The position numbers and the translations under genes are program-made. DNA of 36,233 bases, taken from positions 4,348 to 40,580 of the forward strand of contig DMRR01000155.1 of assembly GCA_003455275.1 (NCBI GenBank). Direction: 5' to 3'. This DNA comes from Bacteroidota bacterium (lineage in GTDB: Bacteria; Bacteroidota; Bacteroidia; Chitinophagales; UBA10324). Positions 25,350 through 34,408 of this stretch are shown here, one piece after another (positions within the stretch are counted from its first letter, which is position 1; every line of letters begins with the position of its first letter). Under the pieces are notes generated by a model. It was not told where the DNA came from. It ran no database searches and was given only the letters and a program-made list of their open reading frames with translations.

Positions 25350-27818
25350 ATGATTTTTGAGAATGAATTTACACTGCCCGGTATAGCAGGGCAGCTTTGT
25401 GTGATTACTGCTTTTGCCGGGTCGCTAGTATCCGCGGTTGCATATTTTATTTCTACACAATCAAAGGACGAAACAGTTCAGCTCAGCTGGAAAAAATTTG
25501 CGCGCCTGGTTTATGCCATTCACGCCATTGCTATCGCCGGTATTGTCGGCATTCTTTACTACATCATACACGAGCATCGTTTCGAATACAATTATGCGTG
25601 GGAGCATAGCAATCTGCAGTTGCCCTACAAGTATTTGCTCGCATGTTTTTGGGAAGGACAGGAGGGAAGTTTTCTGCTTTGGATGTGGTGGAATATGGTT
25701 CTTGGATTCGTTCTCATGCTTAGGGCTGGCCACAAGTGGGAAGCACCTGTACTTACAATCTTCATGGTGGTGCAGGCATTTCTCGCAAGCATGTTGCTCG
25801 GTATTTATTTCGGTGATTACAAAGTAGGAAGCACACCGTTTAATCTTCTTCGGAATGTAATGGTTGAAGCGCCCATCTTTCAGCGTGCAGATTATCTCTC
25901 GTTCATTAAAGATGGCAACGGACTCAATCCGCTTCTGCAGAATTACTGGATGGTGATTCATCCTCCCATTTTGTTTCTTGGATTTGCAAGCACGCTTGTT
26001 CCGTTTGCATATGCAATGGCTGCGCTTTGGAAAAAGAATTTTACAGAGTGGTTAAAACCGGTTCTTCCATGGAGTTTGTTTTCAGGCGCTGTGCTTGGCA
26101 CCGGGATAATGATGGGCGGCGCGTGGGCTTATGAGTCGCTAACTTTCGGTGGCTACTGGGCGTGGGATCCGGTGGAAAATGCCTCACTTGTTCCGTGGCT
26201 GATTTTGGTTGCAGGCATTCACACGCTGCTCGCCTTCAAAAAATCAGGGCACTCATTGCGTTCCACATTTTTATTTTTCATTCTCACATTCGTGCTTGTT
26301 CTATATTCTACTTTTCTAACGCGCTCCGGAATACTAGGCAACAGCAGCGTTCATGCATTCACTGATTTAGGAATGAGCGGTCAGTTGGTTTTTTATCTCG
26401 CTGCACTCACCATTCCAGCTATCATTCTTCTTGCAATCAACTGGAAAAAAATCCCTTCACCACAAACTGAAGAAGCGCTTGCCTCGCGCGAGTTCTGGAT
26501 TTTCATTGGCGCCGGAATTCTTTTCATCTCTGCGTTTCAAATCATGCTTTACACTTCCATTCCGGTTTACAATACCATTATGGAAGCTTTTGGTTTTAAG
26601 AATGCAAACCTTGCTCCACCGGTTGATCCGAAGAGCACTTACAATGCGTACCAGTTACCGATTGGAGTTTTAATTCTAATTCTTTCATCGTTCGCTCTCT
26701 ATTTGAAATTCAAAAAGAGTGATATGAAAATTTTCTGGAGAAGAATGATTTTCATTACTGTAATCTCATCTATTCTGGCAACAACTATTGCCTGGTTTGG
26801 CGATTTGTTTTTTCCAACATGGTTTGCTTTACTTTTTGCATCAGTGTTTTCGATCACAGCAAACCTTTACTACTTCATCATTGTGCTTTCAGGAAAGTTA
26901 AGAATTTCCGGCCCTGCGCTCGCACATTTTGGATTTGGAGTTTTTCTTATTGGAGTTTTACTTTCTTCAGCCAAGCAACACACCATTAGTTTCAACTACA
27001 GGGGAATTGATTTTGGGCAAAAAATGAGTGAAAAAGATTTGCATGAAAACCAGTATATGCCGCGTGGCAGCCGGGAAAATATGGGTGAATATGCCGTTAC
27101 TTACATGGGTGATTCTACTTCGGAACCTAATCATTATTACAATGTTCGATTCGAAAGAATTGATTCATCCACAAAACAGGTGATTGAAAGTTTTGTCCTG
27201 CATCCAAACGCGCAGATAAATCCAAAGATGGGATTGATTGCAAACCCAGACACAAAACATTATCTCACTCACGATATCTATACACATGTGACTACAGTGC
27301 CCGATAAAACAGATGAAGATGCACAGCAGGTTGCGGCAGATAGTTTTAAGGAACATATCATTTCGAAAGGCGATACCATTTTTACGAGCAACAGTTTTGT
27401 AATTCTTGAAAACATAGAGAAGGTAGAAAAGAGCAACCGCGTGAATTTGGAAGCAGGCGATTTGCTGGTTGGCGCAAAACTCAGCATAGAAACAATGGAC
27501 GGAAAGAAAATTTCTGCCGAGCCGCTTTACTACATTCATAACGGAGTGGCCGAACCGATTGAAGAAAGAATTTCTGAACTTGGTTTAGTGTTTCATCTCA
27601 GTAAAATAATTCCGGATGATAGCAAGGTTCAGATTGATGTGGCAGAAATCAAACCTGAGAAGGATTACATTGTAATGAAAGCAATAGTGTTTCCTGGAAT
27701 AAATTTAGTTTGGCTTGGTGTAATACTCACGGTTTCAGGGTTTGTAGTGAGTTTGATTCGTGTTTTCAGAAGAAGAAATTCAATCAGTTCAATTCAGGTC
27801 AGCGTTGGTGAAGTATAA
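25350..27818 (+). CDS. ccmF: Heme lyase / cytochrome c assembly protein CcmF (CcsA family)
   Basis: An inner-membrane heme-handling protein of 822 residues with many transmembrane segments that attaches heme to apocytochrome c. The family's tryptophan-rich WWD motif is visible as GGYWAWDPVENASLVPWL (about residues 265-282). A conserved His lies in MVIHPPILFLGFAS at about 203, and more conserved segments are WEGQEGSFLLWMWW and FLTRSGILGNSSVHAF. A large soluble domain (about 550-780) precedes a last membrane segment (NLVWLGVILTVSGFVVSLI). Directly downstream of ccmE, so the two are probably co-transcribed. The DUF2520 gene overlaps its end by 11 bases. Confidence 0.95.
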   Translation: MIFENEFTLPGIAGQLCVITAFAGSLVSAVAYFISTQSKDETVQLSWKKFARLVYAIHAIAIAGIVGILYYIIHEHRFEYNYAWEHSNLQLPYKYLLACFWEGQEGSFLLWMWWNMVLGFVLMLRAGHKWEAPVLTIFMVVQAFLASMLLGIYFGDYKVGSTPFNLLRNVMVEAPIFQRADYLSFIKDGNGLNPLLQNYWMVIHPPILFLGFASTLVPFAYAMAALWKKNFTEWLKPVLPWSLFSGAVLGTGIMMGGAWAYESLTFGGYWAWDPVENASLVPWLILVAGIHTLLAFKKSGHSLRSTFLFFILTFVLVLYSTFLTRSGILGNSSVHAFTDLGMSGQLVFYLAALTIPAIILLAINWKKIPSPQTEEALASREFWIFIGAGILFISAFQIMLYTSIPVYNTIMEAFGFKNANLAPPVDPKSTYNAYQLPIGVLILILSSFALYLKFKKSDMKIFWRRMIFITVISSILATTIAWFGDLFFPTWFALLFASVFSITANLYYFIIVLSGKLRISGPALAHFGFGVFLIGVLLSSAKQHTISFNYRGIDFGQKMSEKDLHENQYMPRGSRENMGEYAVTYMGDSTSEPNHYYNVRFERIDSSTKQVIESFVLHPNAQINPKMGLIANPDTKHYLTHDIYTHVTTVPDKTDEDAQQVAADSFKEHIISKGDTIFTSNSFVILENIEKVEKSNRVNLEAGDLLVGAKLSIETMDGKKISAEPLYYIHNGVAEPIEERISELGLVFHLSKIIPDDSKVQIDVAEIKPEKDYIVMKAIVFPGINLVWLGVILTVSGFVVSLIRVFRRRNSISSIQVSVGEV

Positions 27819-28554
27819 AATCTCCGTAATCGGTTATGGCAATCTTGGTTTTCATTTAGTGAAGCATTTGCAGAATGCAGGTCATAAGATTGTTCAGATT
27901 TATTCAAGAAAGAAAACTGAGTCCGGATTCATTCATGATTTAAGTGAAGTGAATTCAGATGCTGATGTTTACTTTCTCTCTGTGAAAGATGATGTGGTGA
28001 AAGATGTTGCGAAACATATTTCCGTGAAAGGAAAAATTATTGCACACTGTTCTGCGAGTGTAGAAAAGGAAGTGCTTTCCGGTTGCTCTGAAAATTTCGG
28101 AGTGTTTTATCCGCTTCAATCATTCTCAAAAAATACTGAAACAAGTTTTAAGAATATTCCGATTCTGGTAGAAGGCGTGAATGAGAAAACAACTTCGGTG
28201 CTGAAAGAAATTGCTTTCTCGCTTTCTGAAAAAGTGATTGAAGTTTCAGCGCAGCAACGGCTCGCAGTTCATGTGGCGGCTGTGTTTGCCAATAATTTTT
28301 CGAATCATCTTTTTTCTGTTGCAGAAGAAATTCTGAAGAAAGAAAATATTTCTTTTGATGTATTGATACCGCTGATCGAAGAAACCATTCGAAAAGTAAA
28401 AACACATTCACCCGCTGAAACACAAACAGGCCCTGCTATTCGCGGCGACGAGCAAACCATTCAAAAGCATCTTGCTTACCTTTCAGAAAATAAAGAACTG
28501 CAGAAATTATATTCGCTCCTGACTGAAAGGATTAAAAACAATTCTAACAATTGA
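27808..28554 (+). CDS. Rossmann-like and DUF2520 domain protein, GTG start
   Basis: About 248 residues with an N-terminal NAD(P)-binding fold (KISVIGYGNLGFHLVKHL, the GxGxxG variant GYGNLG) and a C-terminal helical DUF2520 domain (FGVFYPLQSFSK, RLAVHVAAVFANNFSNHLF, ETQTGPAIRGDEQTI). It resembles small NADP-dependent oxidoreductases, but no substrate is known for this family. The start is taken as GTG at 27808 (VKYKISV), right before the Rossmann strand; an ATG at 27760 adds 16 residues read from the end of ccmF and is unlikely. The 11-base overlap with ccmF suggests coupled translation, though no shared function is evident. Confidence 0.85.
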   Translation: MKYKISVIGYGNLGFHLVKHLQNAGHKIVQIYSRKKTESGFIHDLSEVNSDADVYFLSVKDDVVKDVAKHISVKGKIIAHCSASVEKEVLSGCSENFGVFYPLQSFSKNTETSFKNIPILVEGVNEKTTSVLKEIAFSLSEKVIEVSAQQRLAVHVAAVFANNFSNHLFSVAEEILKKENISFDVLIPLIEETIRKVKTHSPAETQTGPAIRGDEQTIQKHLAYLSENKELQKLYSLLTERIKNNSNN

Positions 28555-28566
28555 TTTTGAAAACTG

Positions 28567-28601
28567 TATTTACTAATAACCAATAACGGATAACTAATAA
28601 C
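28567..28601. repeat. 7-bp tandem repeat upstream of recN
   Basis: Five 7-base units run in tandem, all ending in AC and four ending in TAAC (CAATAAC GGATAAC at 28581-28594). The block fills most of the 52-base gap between the DUF2520 gene and recN and ends five bases before the recN TTG start. Confidence 0.7.
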
Positions 28602-28606
28602 CACTC

Positions 28607-30268
28607 TTGTTAAGCAAACTCCGCATTCAAAACTTTGCCATCATTGATGAGATTGAGATTGACTTCTCAGAGCAGCTCACCATTATTACAGGAGAAACCG
28701 GAGCAGGAAAATCTATTTTGCTTGGTGGTTTGAATTTGATTCTCGGCGAGCGCGCAGAGGCAACTTCTTTTTTCGATAAAGAAAAAAAATGCGTGGTTGA
28801 AGGGGAGTTTGATATTTCTGAATCAGAGATGAAAGATTTTTTCGAAGAAGAAGGACTCGATTTTGAAGTCAATACTTTAGTAAGAAGAGAAATTATTCCT
28901 GGAGGAAAAAGCCGCGCGTTCATTAATGACACGCCTGTGACACTTCAGGTATTGAAGAAATTTACTTCGCAGTTAGTTAACCTCCATCAACAGCACGACA
29001 CACTCGAACTGAATGAACATTCATTTCAACTAAAACTCATTGACTCGGTAGCGAGCAACGATGAATTGCTGAAGCAATACAAAAATTCTTTCCGCGATTT
29101 CAAAAAGTTAGAAAAGGAAATTGCTGAACTGCAAGAGCAGTTGGACAAAGCGCAACGCGAGCAAGATTACATTCAGTTTCAATTCACAGAGCTGAGTGAA
29201 GCAAACCTTTTTGAAGGCGAACAAGAATCGGTTGAGCGGGAAATGAATTCGCTCACTCACTCAGAAGAAATCAAACGCACACTTTCTGCGGTTACTTCTT
29301 TACTGATGAATGAAGATGGAAACATTAGCGATTCGCTTCGCACGGTGTTAGCACAACTACAATCTGCTGTGAAGTATCAAAGTGATTTGGAAGAATTGCT
29401 CAATCGTTTGAAGAGCGCTTCCATTGAAATTAAAGACATTGCTTCTGAATTGGAAGACCGCGAAGCGAAACTTAATTTCTCTCAGCAACGATTGGAAGAA
29501 TTGCAGAACAGGATTGATGTGCTCTATCGCTTGCAGAAGAAGCATCGTGTGAATTCAGTAGGAGAGTTGCTTGCATTGCAACATCAATTTGAAAATCAGT
29601 TGCAGTCGCTTGACACCGATTCAGAAAAATTGGAGCGCGGAAAAAATGAATTGGCAGAGCGCAGAAAATTTTTACTCGCCCTTGCGCACAATCTTTCGAA
29701 GAAGCGCACCGGTGTTCTTACTAAGATTGAAAAGGAAGTAAATGAACTTTTGAAACAAGCAGCGATGCCTTACTCTCAAATAAAATTTTCTCACTCGCTC
29801 ATAGGCGAAAATGAATTCACAGAAAATGGAATTGATAATTTCCGTTTGCTTTTTGCCTCGAACAAGGGAAGTGAATTTATTGAATTGAATAAAGTTGCTT
29901 CAGGTGGTGAGTTGTCGCGGTTGATGTTGTGTCTTCAATCTTTGGTTGCTGAATCTGTTTCGATGCCAACTCTCATCTTCGATGAAATTGATACAGGTGT
30001 TTCAGGCGAGGCAGCAAAAAAGGTTTCTGTCATTCTTCAAAAACTTTCATCTCAACACCAGGTGATTTGCATTACACATCTTCCGCAAATTGCCGGCAAG
30101 GGCGACAAACATTTTTTTGTTTACAAGGAAAATCAAAAACTTCGTACCTATACGCGGGTGCGCGAACTCAACACTGACGAACGCATTTTAGAAATTGCAC
30201 GAATGCTCTCCGGCGAAAAACCAACCGAAGCCGCAATGAAAAACGCGAAAGAGTTGATGGAGAACTGA
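28607..30268 (+). CDS. recN: DNA repair protein RecN, TTG start
   Basis: An SMC-like ATPase of 553 residues used in double-strand break repair. The N-terminal ATPase half has the Walker A motif GETGAGKS at residues 29-36 after LSKLRIQNFAIIDEIEIDF. Long coiled-coil arms (about 150-360) are Glu/Gln/Lys-rich. The C-terminal ATPase half has the signature ASGGELSRLMLCLQSL and Walker B PTLIFDEIDTGVSGEAA, then CITHLPQIAGKGDKHFFV. No ATG precedes the conserved LSKLRIQNF start, so TTG at 28607 is the start. The 7-bp repeat block just upstream occupies the place of any ribosome binding site. Confidence 0.96.
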   Translation: MLSKLRIQNFAIIDEIEIDFSEQLTIITGETGAGKSILLGGLNLILGERAEATSFFDKEKKCVVEGEFDISESEMKDFFEEEGLDFEVNTLVRREIIPGGKSRAFINDTPVTLQVLKKFTSQLVNLHQQHDTLELNEHSFQLKLIDSVASNDELLKQYKNSFRDFKKLEKEIAELQEQLDKAQREQDYIQFQFTELSEANLFEGEQESVEREMNSLTHSEEIKRTLSAVTSLLMNEDGNISDSLRTVLAQLQSAVKYQSDLEELLNRLKSASIEIKDIASELEDREAKLNFSQQRLEELQNRIDVLYRLQKKHRVNSVGELLALQHQFENQLQSLDTDSEKLERGKNELAERRKFLLALAHNLSKKRTGVLTKIEKEVNELLKQAAMPYSQIKFSHSLIGENEFTENGIDNFRLLFASNKGSEFIELNKVASGGELSRLMLCLQSLVAESVSMPTLIFDEIDTGVSGEAAKKVSVILQKLSSQHQVICITHLPQIAGKGDKHFFVYKENQKLRTYTRVRELNTDERILEIARMLSGEKPTEAAMKNAKELMEN

Positions 30269-30283
30269 TTTTTTTTGCCTCAC

Positions 30284-30304
30284 TTTCACATTTCACTTTT
30301 CACC
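30284..30304. repeat. 7-bp tandem repeat upstream of the phosphohexomutase gene
   Basis: Three adjacent 7-base units begin with TTTCAC (TTTCACA TTTCACT at 30284-30297, then a third), preceded by a related CTCAC. It ends 13 bases before the ATG at 30318. It closely resembles the block upstream of thrS. Confidence 0.6.
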
Positions 30305-30317
30305 TTTGAATTAAATT

Positions 30318-31718
30318 ATGATTAAAATAAATTTCGGAACCGATGGCTGGCGCGCCATCATCGCGCAGGATTACACAGTAGAAAATGTGGCACGCGTGAG
30401 CAAGGCAACTGCTGACTGGATTAACGCCAATGCAAAAAATAAATCAGTTGTGATTGGTTACGACTGTCGCTTCGGTGGGCAGTTGTTTTCTGAAACTGCT
30501 GCAAAAGTTTTTTGTGCGAATGGAGTAAAAGTTTTTCTCTCAAAAAATTTCAGCAGCACACCAATGGTGTCGCTTGGTTGTGTTCAATTGAATGCAGGAA
30601 TGGGAGTGGTGATTACGGCAAGTCACAATCCTCCTTCTTACAATGGATTTAAGTTGAAAGGAAATCATGGCGGACCATCGTCTCCTGCTATTGTGAAAGA
30701 GGTGGAAGACATGATTCCTGATTCAGTTGTAGAAGTGAAAGGTTCACTCGAAGAATATGCTGCAAATGGTTTGATTGAATATGTCGACCTTGAAGCAAAC
30801 TATATCGAACATGTGAAGAAGAATTTCGATTTGAAGGCAATCAATGAAAGTGAAATTCATCTTGCTTATGATGCCATGTATGGCGCCGGGCAAAATGTGA
30901 TTCGGCAAATTATTTCTTCTCCGCTGTTACTGCACTGTGATTACAATCCTTCTTTTAAAGGAACTCCACCCGAACCGCTCGACAGAAATTTGCAGGAACT
31001 AGCCATGACAATTAAAAGCGCTAATGGAAAGCTTACAGGCCTTGCAACAGACGGAGACGCCGACAGAATTGGAATGTATGATGAAGACGGAAATTTTGTG
31101 GATGCACATCACATCATTCTTCTTCTCATTCATTATCTCTCGCAATACAAAAAGATGACAGGTAAGGTGGTGATTGCGTTTTCTGTTTCTGAAAAAGTTC
31201 GCAAGCTCTGCGCGAAGTATAATTTTCCTGTTGAAGTTACAAAGATTGGATTCAAATACATCAGCGATAAAATGGTGAATGAAGATGTGCTCGTTGGCGG
31301 CGAAGAATCAGGTGGCATTGCAGTGAAAGGCCACATTCCAGAACGCGATGGAATTTGGGATGGACTTGTTCTTCTGGAATTCATGGCGAAGACAGGAAAA
31401 ACCATGAAGCAAATTATTCAGGAAGTGTATGATGTGGTTGGTGCGTTTTATTTCGACCGTTTGGATTTGCATCTTAAAGAAAGTTTAAAACAGCAAATCA
31501 TTAAGAACTGTTCAGAGAAAAAATATTCTGCATTCGGGAAATACAAACCGTTACGCACCGAAGACATTGATGGATTCAAGTATCACCTCAGCGAAAATGA
31601 ATGGTTCATGATTCGGCCATCAGGAACTGAACCATTATTGCGTGTTTATGCAGAGGCTCCGACTAAACAAGGAGTTGCTGAGATTTTAGAAACGGTAAAA
31701 AATGTTTTGCTGAATTAA
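30318..31718 (+). CDS. Phosphoglucomutase/phosphomannomutase family protein
   Basis: An alpha-D-phosphohexomutase of 466 residues that moves phosphate between C1 and C6 of a hexose. The four family sites are visible: the phosphoserine loop TASHNPPSYNG (Ser102), the metal loop ATDGDADRIG, the sugar-binding loop GGEESGGIAVKGHIPERDG and the phosphate-binding loop RPSGTEPLLRVY. The N-terminus INFGTDGWRAIIAQD is typical of the branch usually annotated phosphoglucomutase/phosphomannomutase. Whether glucose-, mannose- or glucosamine-phosphate is the real substrate cannot be read from these motifs. It follows recN by 49 bases and precedes the small membrane protein. Confidence 0.93.
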   Translation: MIKINFGTDGWRAIIAQDYTVENVARVSKATADWINANAKNKSVVIGYDCRFGGQLFSETAAKVFCANGVKVFLSKNFSSTPMVSLGCVQLNAGMGVVITASHNPPSYNGFKLKGNHGGPSSPAIVKEVEDMIPDSVVEVKGSLEEYAANGLIEYVDLEANYIEHVKKNFDLKAINESEIHLAYDAMYGAGQNVIRQIISSPLLLHCDYNPSFKGTPPEPLDRNLQELAMTIKSANGKLTGLATDGDADRIGMYDEDGNFVDAHHIILLLIHYLSQYKKMTGKVVIAFSVSEKVRKLCAKYNFPVEVTKIGFKYISDKMVNEDVLVGGEESGGIAVKGHIPERDGIWDGLVLLEFMAKTGKTMKQIIQEVYDVVGAFYFDRLDLHLKESLKQQIIKNCSEKKYSAFGKYKPLRTEDIDGFKYHLSENEWFMIRPSGTEPLLRVYAEAPTKQGVAEILETVKNVLLN

Positions 31719-31746
31719 TTATTTTCACGACATAAAATTCTAGATC

Positions 31747-32140
31747 ATGAACTTTAAATTAATTCTTCAACTATCTCTTTTCGGATTTGCAATGGCAATT
31801 GCCACTGTGTTTTGGATCCCGTCTAACATCGAACCAATTTTTTGGTTGGCAATTTTCTTACTGTGTGCTTATCTGATTGCAAAAAATTGTTCCGACAAAT
31901 ATTTTCTTCATGGCTTTTTAGTAAGCCTTGTAAATTGTATTTGGATAACTTCTGCCCATATTATTTTTTTCGATACCTATAGCGTAAATCATCCGGATGA
32001 AATGAAAATAAGCAGTCAAATTGCTGCCAATGTTTCACCGCGTGTTATGATGCTGGTGATGGGGCCCCATAATTGGAATTGTTAGCGGAGTAGTGCTTGG
32101 ACTATTTGCTCTTATTGCCTCGAAACTTTTGAAAAAGTAA
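31747..32140 (+). pseudogene. Small membrane protein gene with a +1 frameshift at GGGGCCCC
   Basis: The intact frame from ATG 31747 encodes hydrophobic segments (LILQLSLFGFAMAIATVFWI, FWLAIFLLCAYLI and FLHGFLVSLVNCIWITSAHI) and then VMGPHNWNC before a stop at 32083-32085. If one C is removed from GGGGCCCC (32061-32068), the frame instead continues MGPIIGIVSGVVLGLFALI with a Lys-rich end and a stop at 32138-32140. The next gene's ATG follows at once (32141). The restored tail is a clean membrane segment and the join is exact, so the true product is probably about 130 residues with four membrane spans. I do not recognise the family. The lesion may be real or a sequence error in a G/C run. Confidence 0.75.
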
Positions 32141-33142
32141 ATGCGGTTTTTTTGGTGCTTAATTTTTTTACTGATTATTAAAACAGTTTCAGCTCAGCCT
32201 GGAACAGGCAATTCAGAAGGAAACCATTTTTTTTCCGCTGAACTTTTTTCTGATACACTGAAAAAAAAATCAATCCTTGCTGCTTCTGATTCAATAAATA
32301 AATGCCGGGTTGCAATCGTGAGTGCTACATGGGCAACAACTTACGGAGGCGCATTAATCGGATTGAATGCTTTATGGTATAAAAATTATCCGCGCAGCAG
32401 TTTTCATTTCTTTAATGACATTGGAGAGTGGAATCAGATTGATAAAGTCGGGCACACTTACACTGCTTATTTCGAAAGCCAATGGAGCACAAAGGCATTT
32501 CTATGGAGTGGAATGCAAAAGAAAAAAGCTTACATCCTCGGAGCGGTTACAGGTTTTTCTTTACAAACCACTCTCGAAATACTGGATGGGTTTTCAGCAG
32601 AGTGGGGGTTTAGTGTTGGAGATATTTCGGCCAACACAATTGGAAGCGCTATTAATATGACTCAAAATTTTTTATGGAATGAACAGAGAATACGAATGAA
32701 ATTTTCTTCTTTCCCAGAACAATATCCCGCTGAATTGAAACAACGCGCTAGTGATTTGTATGGCTCCTCATTTCCCGAAAAAGTTATCAAAGATTATAAT
32801 GGTCAGACTTATTGGCTCTCTGTAAATCCATCCATGTTTATGAAACGGGAAACTAAATTTCCAAAATGGCTGAATGTTGCGGTCGGTTATGGAGCTGATG
32901 GTATGTATGGCGGTTATGAAAATATTGCTTATGATAGTAATGACATTTTAGTTTTTAACAGAACTGATATACCCCGAGCAAGACAATTTTATCTCTCTCC
33001 GGATATTTCTTTTAGCAGAATAAAAACTAACTCACATTTATTGAAAACAATTTTTGAAATGGTCGATGTGATAAAATTTCCTGCACCTTCATTAGAATAT
33101 AATACAAACCGGCAAGTGAAATTTCACTGGATTTATTTTTGA
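32141..33142 (+). CDS. DUF2279 family exported protein
   Basis: About 333 residues with a signal peptide ending near TVSAQP. The central part matches the DUF2279 (YfiM-like) pattern: TTYGGALIGLNALWYKNYP, FHFFNDIGEWNQIDKVGHTYTAYF, ILGAVTGFSLQTTLEILDGFSAEWGFSVGDISANTIGS. Several charged residues sit inside otherwise hydrophobic helices (DKVGH, EILDG), suggesting a functional site in a membrane or envelope protein, but no activity is established for the family. The C-terminal half has barrel-like strands. It starts directly after the repaired stop of the small membrane gene, so the two are probably co-transcribed. Confidence 0.8.
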   Translation: MRFFWCLIFLLIIKTVSAQPGTGNSEGNHFFSAELFSDTLKKKSILAASDSINKCRVAIVSATWATTYGGALIGLNALWYKNYPRSSFHFFNDIGEWNQIDKVGHTYTAYFESQWSTKAFLWSGMQKKKAYILGAVTGFSLQTTLEILDGFSAEWGFSVGDISANTIGSAINMTQNFLWNEQRIRMKFSSFPEQYPAELKQRASDLYGSSFPEKVIKDYNGQTYWLSVNPSMFMKRETKFPKWLNVAVGYGADGMYGGYENIAYDSNDILVFNRTDIPRARQFYLSPDISFSRIKTNSHLLKTIFEMVDVIKFPAPSLEYNTNRQVKFHWIYF

Positions 33143-33210
33143 ATTGCAAAAAAATAGAATCAATCGATAGAATTTTTCAAAGACCGCTGACCAAAAATTA
33201 TTTTTAAAAT

Positions 33211-33948
33211 ATGAAAAATATTTTTCTCTTTTTTTCCTTGACGCTGTTTTGCCTTTCTGCAAATGCACAAATGCCATCGGACTCTGTAAAGAAATCTTTG
33301 AACCTTGGTGTAAACATGATTCACCTTGCTGATCATAAATATCTGGGTGAAGTCATCTTTGCGAGATACAGAATAGACCAACATGCATTTCGTATTTCAC
33401 TCTACTCTGAATCGATCCGGAACAGTTTTTTTTTCGGCACCAGACCTATTCCATTTTCAATATCAACTTCTGACAGCAACATAATTCAGAATTATAATTA
33501 TTTATATGAATCGCAGGGTGGGGCGTCGCTGAATTTCGAAGGGTTTGCTTTGCTGCGTAATAGTGATCATGCTGAATTTTATGGAGGAGTTGGAATTTAC
33601 GGAGGAACTGTTCTTCATAATGAAGGTCATAATAATGTGACCTATTTAAAAGATTCACTTGGAGTGTTTCAGTTCAATGATTCTTTATCACTCATCACAT
33701 ATATAGATAGCTCGAAATCATTTAACGGAACTCAGTATGGCTTGATTCCTTACACGGGATTTATGTTTAACCCCAATGAAATAATCAGTATGGGAGTGGA
33801 GCTTTCACTTCCTGTTCTTTACAACAGCACTCTTACTCTTAATGAAATGAAAAAGAATAACAGTTTTTATTTTGATACAAGAATTTCCCTGCATCTGATA
33901 TTAAATTTCGATTTGTTATTTGAGCAATCGGAAGGGGAAATGAGGTAA
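33211..33948 (+). CDS. Exported protein of unknown function, probably outer-membrane barrel
   Basis: I do not recognise this 245-residue protein. It has a clear signal peptide (MKNIFLFFSLTLFCLSANAQ). The rest alternates short polar and aromatic strands (AFRISLYSESIRNSFFFGT, FYGGVGIYGGTVLHNE, ISMGVELSLPVLYNSTLTL, FYFDTRISLHLILNFDLLF), as in small outer-membrane beta barrels. It follows the DUF2279 gene by 68 bases and is convergent with the FKBP gene, with only four bases between their stops and no clear terminator. Possibly part of one unit with the two preceding genes. Confidence 0.72.
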   Translation: MKNIFLFFSLTLFCLSANAQMPSDSVKKSLNLGVNMIHLADHKYLGEVIFARYRIDQHAFRISLYSESIRNSFFFGTRPIPFSISTSDSNIIQNYNYLYESQGGASLNFEGFALLRNSDHAEFYGGVGIYGGTVLHNEGHNNVTYLKDSLGVFQFNDSLSLITYIDSSKSFNGTQYGLIPYTGFMFNPNEIISMGVELSLPVLYNSTLTLNEMKKNNSFYFDTRISLHLILNFDLLFEQSEGEMR

Positions 33949-33952
33949 AGAA

Positions 33953-34381
33953 CTAATTAATCTCCACCATTTCTATTTCAAAAATTAATTCTTTTCCTGC
34001 AAGCGGATGATTGGCATCCAGCACAATAAAATCATCGCCGATTGATTCAACCACAACATTTATCGGATGACCATTTTGATCCCGTAGCTGTAACTGCATT
34101 CCGGGTTCCAGTTTCATATCATCGGGTACATTTGATTTTGGAAAATTTATAATTGCTGTTTCGTCCTTTTCACCATAAGCTTCGTGAGCAGGAATGTTTA
34201 TGGTTTTCACTTCACCAACTTCCATATCCAGAACGCCTTTGTCGAACCCCTTAATCATCATTCCGGCGCCAACTGTAAACTCAAGTGGTTCTCTTCCTTT
34301 TGATGAATCGAAAGTGCTTCCATCAGTCAGCTTGCCGTGATAATGAACTTTTACATTATCACCATTCTTTGCTTTTTTCAT
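33953..34381 (-). CDS. FKBP-type peptidyl-prolyl cis-trans isomerase, SlyD-like
   Basis: A soluble 142-residue isomerase and probable folding chaperone. The FKBP fold is visible at the start (DNVKVHYHGKLTDGSTFDSS, PLEFTVGAGMMIKGFDKGV) and end (ANHPLAGKELIFEIEMVEI). Between these lies an inserted flap of the SlyD type (AHEAYGEKDETAIINFPKSNVPDDM, MQLQLRDQNGHPINVVV). It lacks the His/Cys-rich metal-binding tail found in enterobacterial SlyD. There is no signal peptide, so it should be cytoplasmic. It is downstream of pabB by 27 bases on the same strand and may share its transcript. Confidence 0.93.
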   Translation of the reverse strand: MKKAKNGDNVKVHYHGKLTDGSTFDSSKGREPLEFTVGAGMMIKGFDKGVLDMEVGEVKTINIPAHEAYGEKDETAIINFPKSNVPDDMKLEPGMQLQLRDQNGHPINVVVESIGDDFIVLDANHPLAGKELIFEIEMVEIN

Positions 34382-34408
34382 AATTAAATTTTTGCAAGGA
34401 TAATGCGT

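Noticed and set aside
34395..34402. TATCCTTG on the minus strand as a possible -7 element for the FKBP gene
   Set aside because: One mismatch and no TTTG at the expected upstream distance; the gene may simply be read through from pabB.
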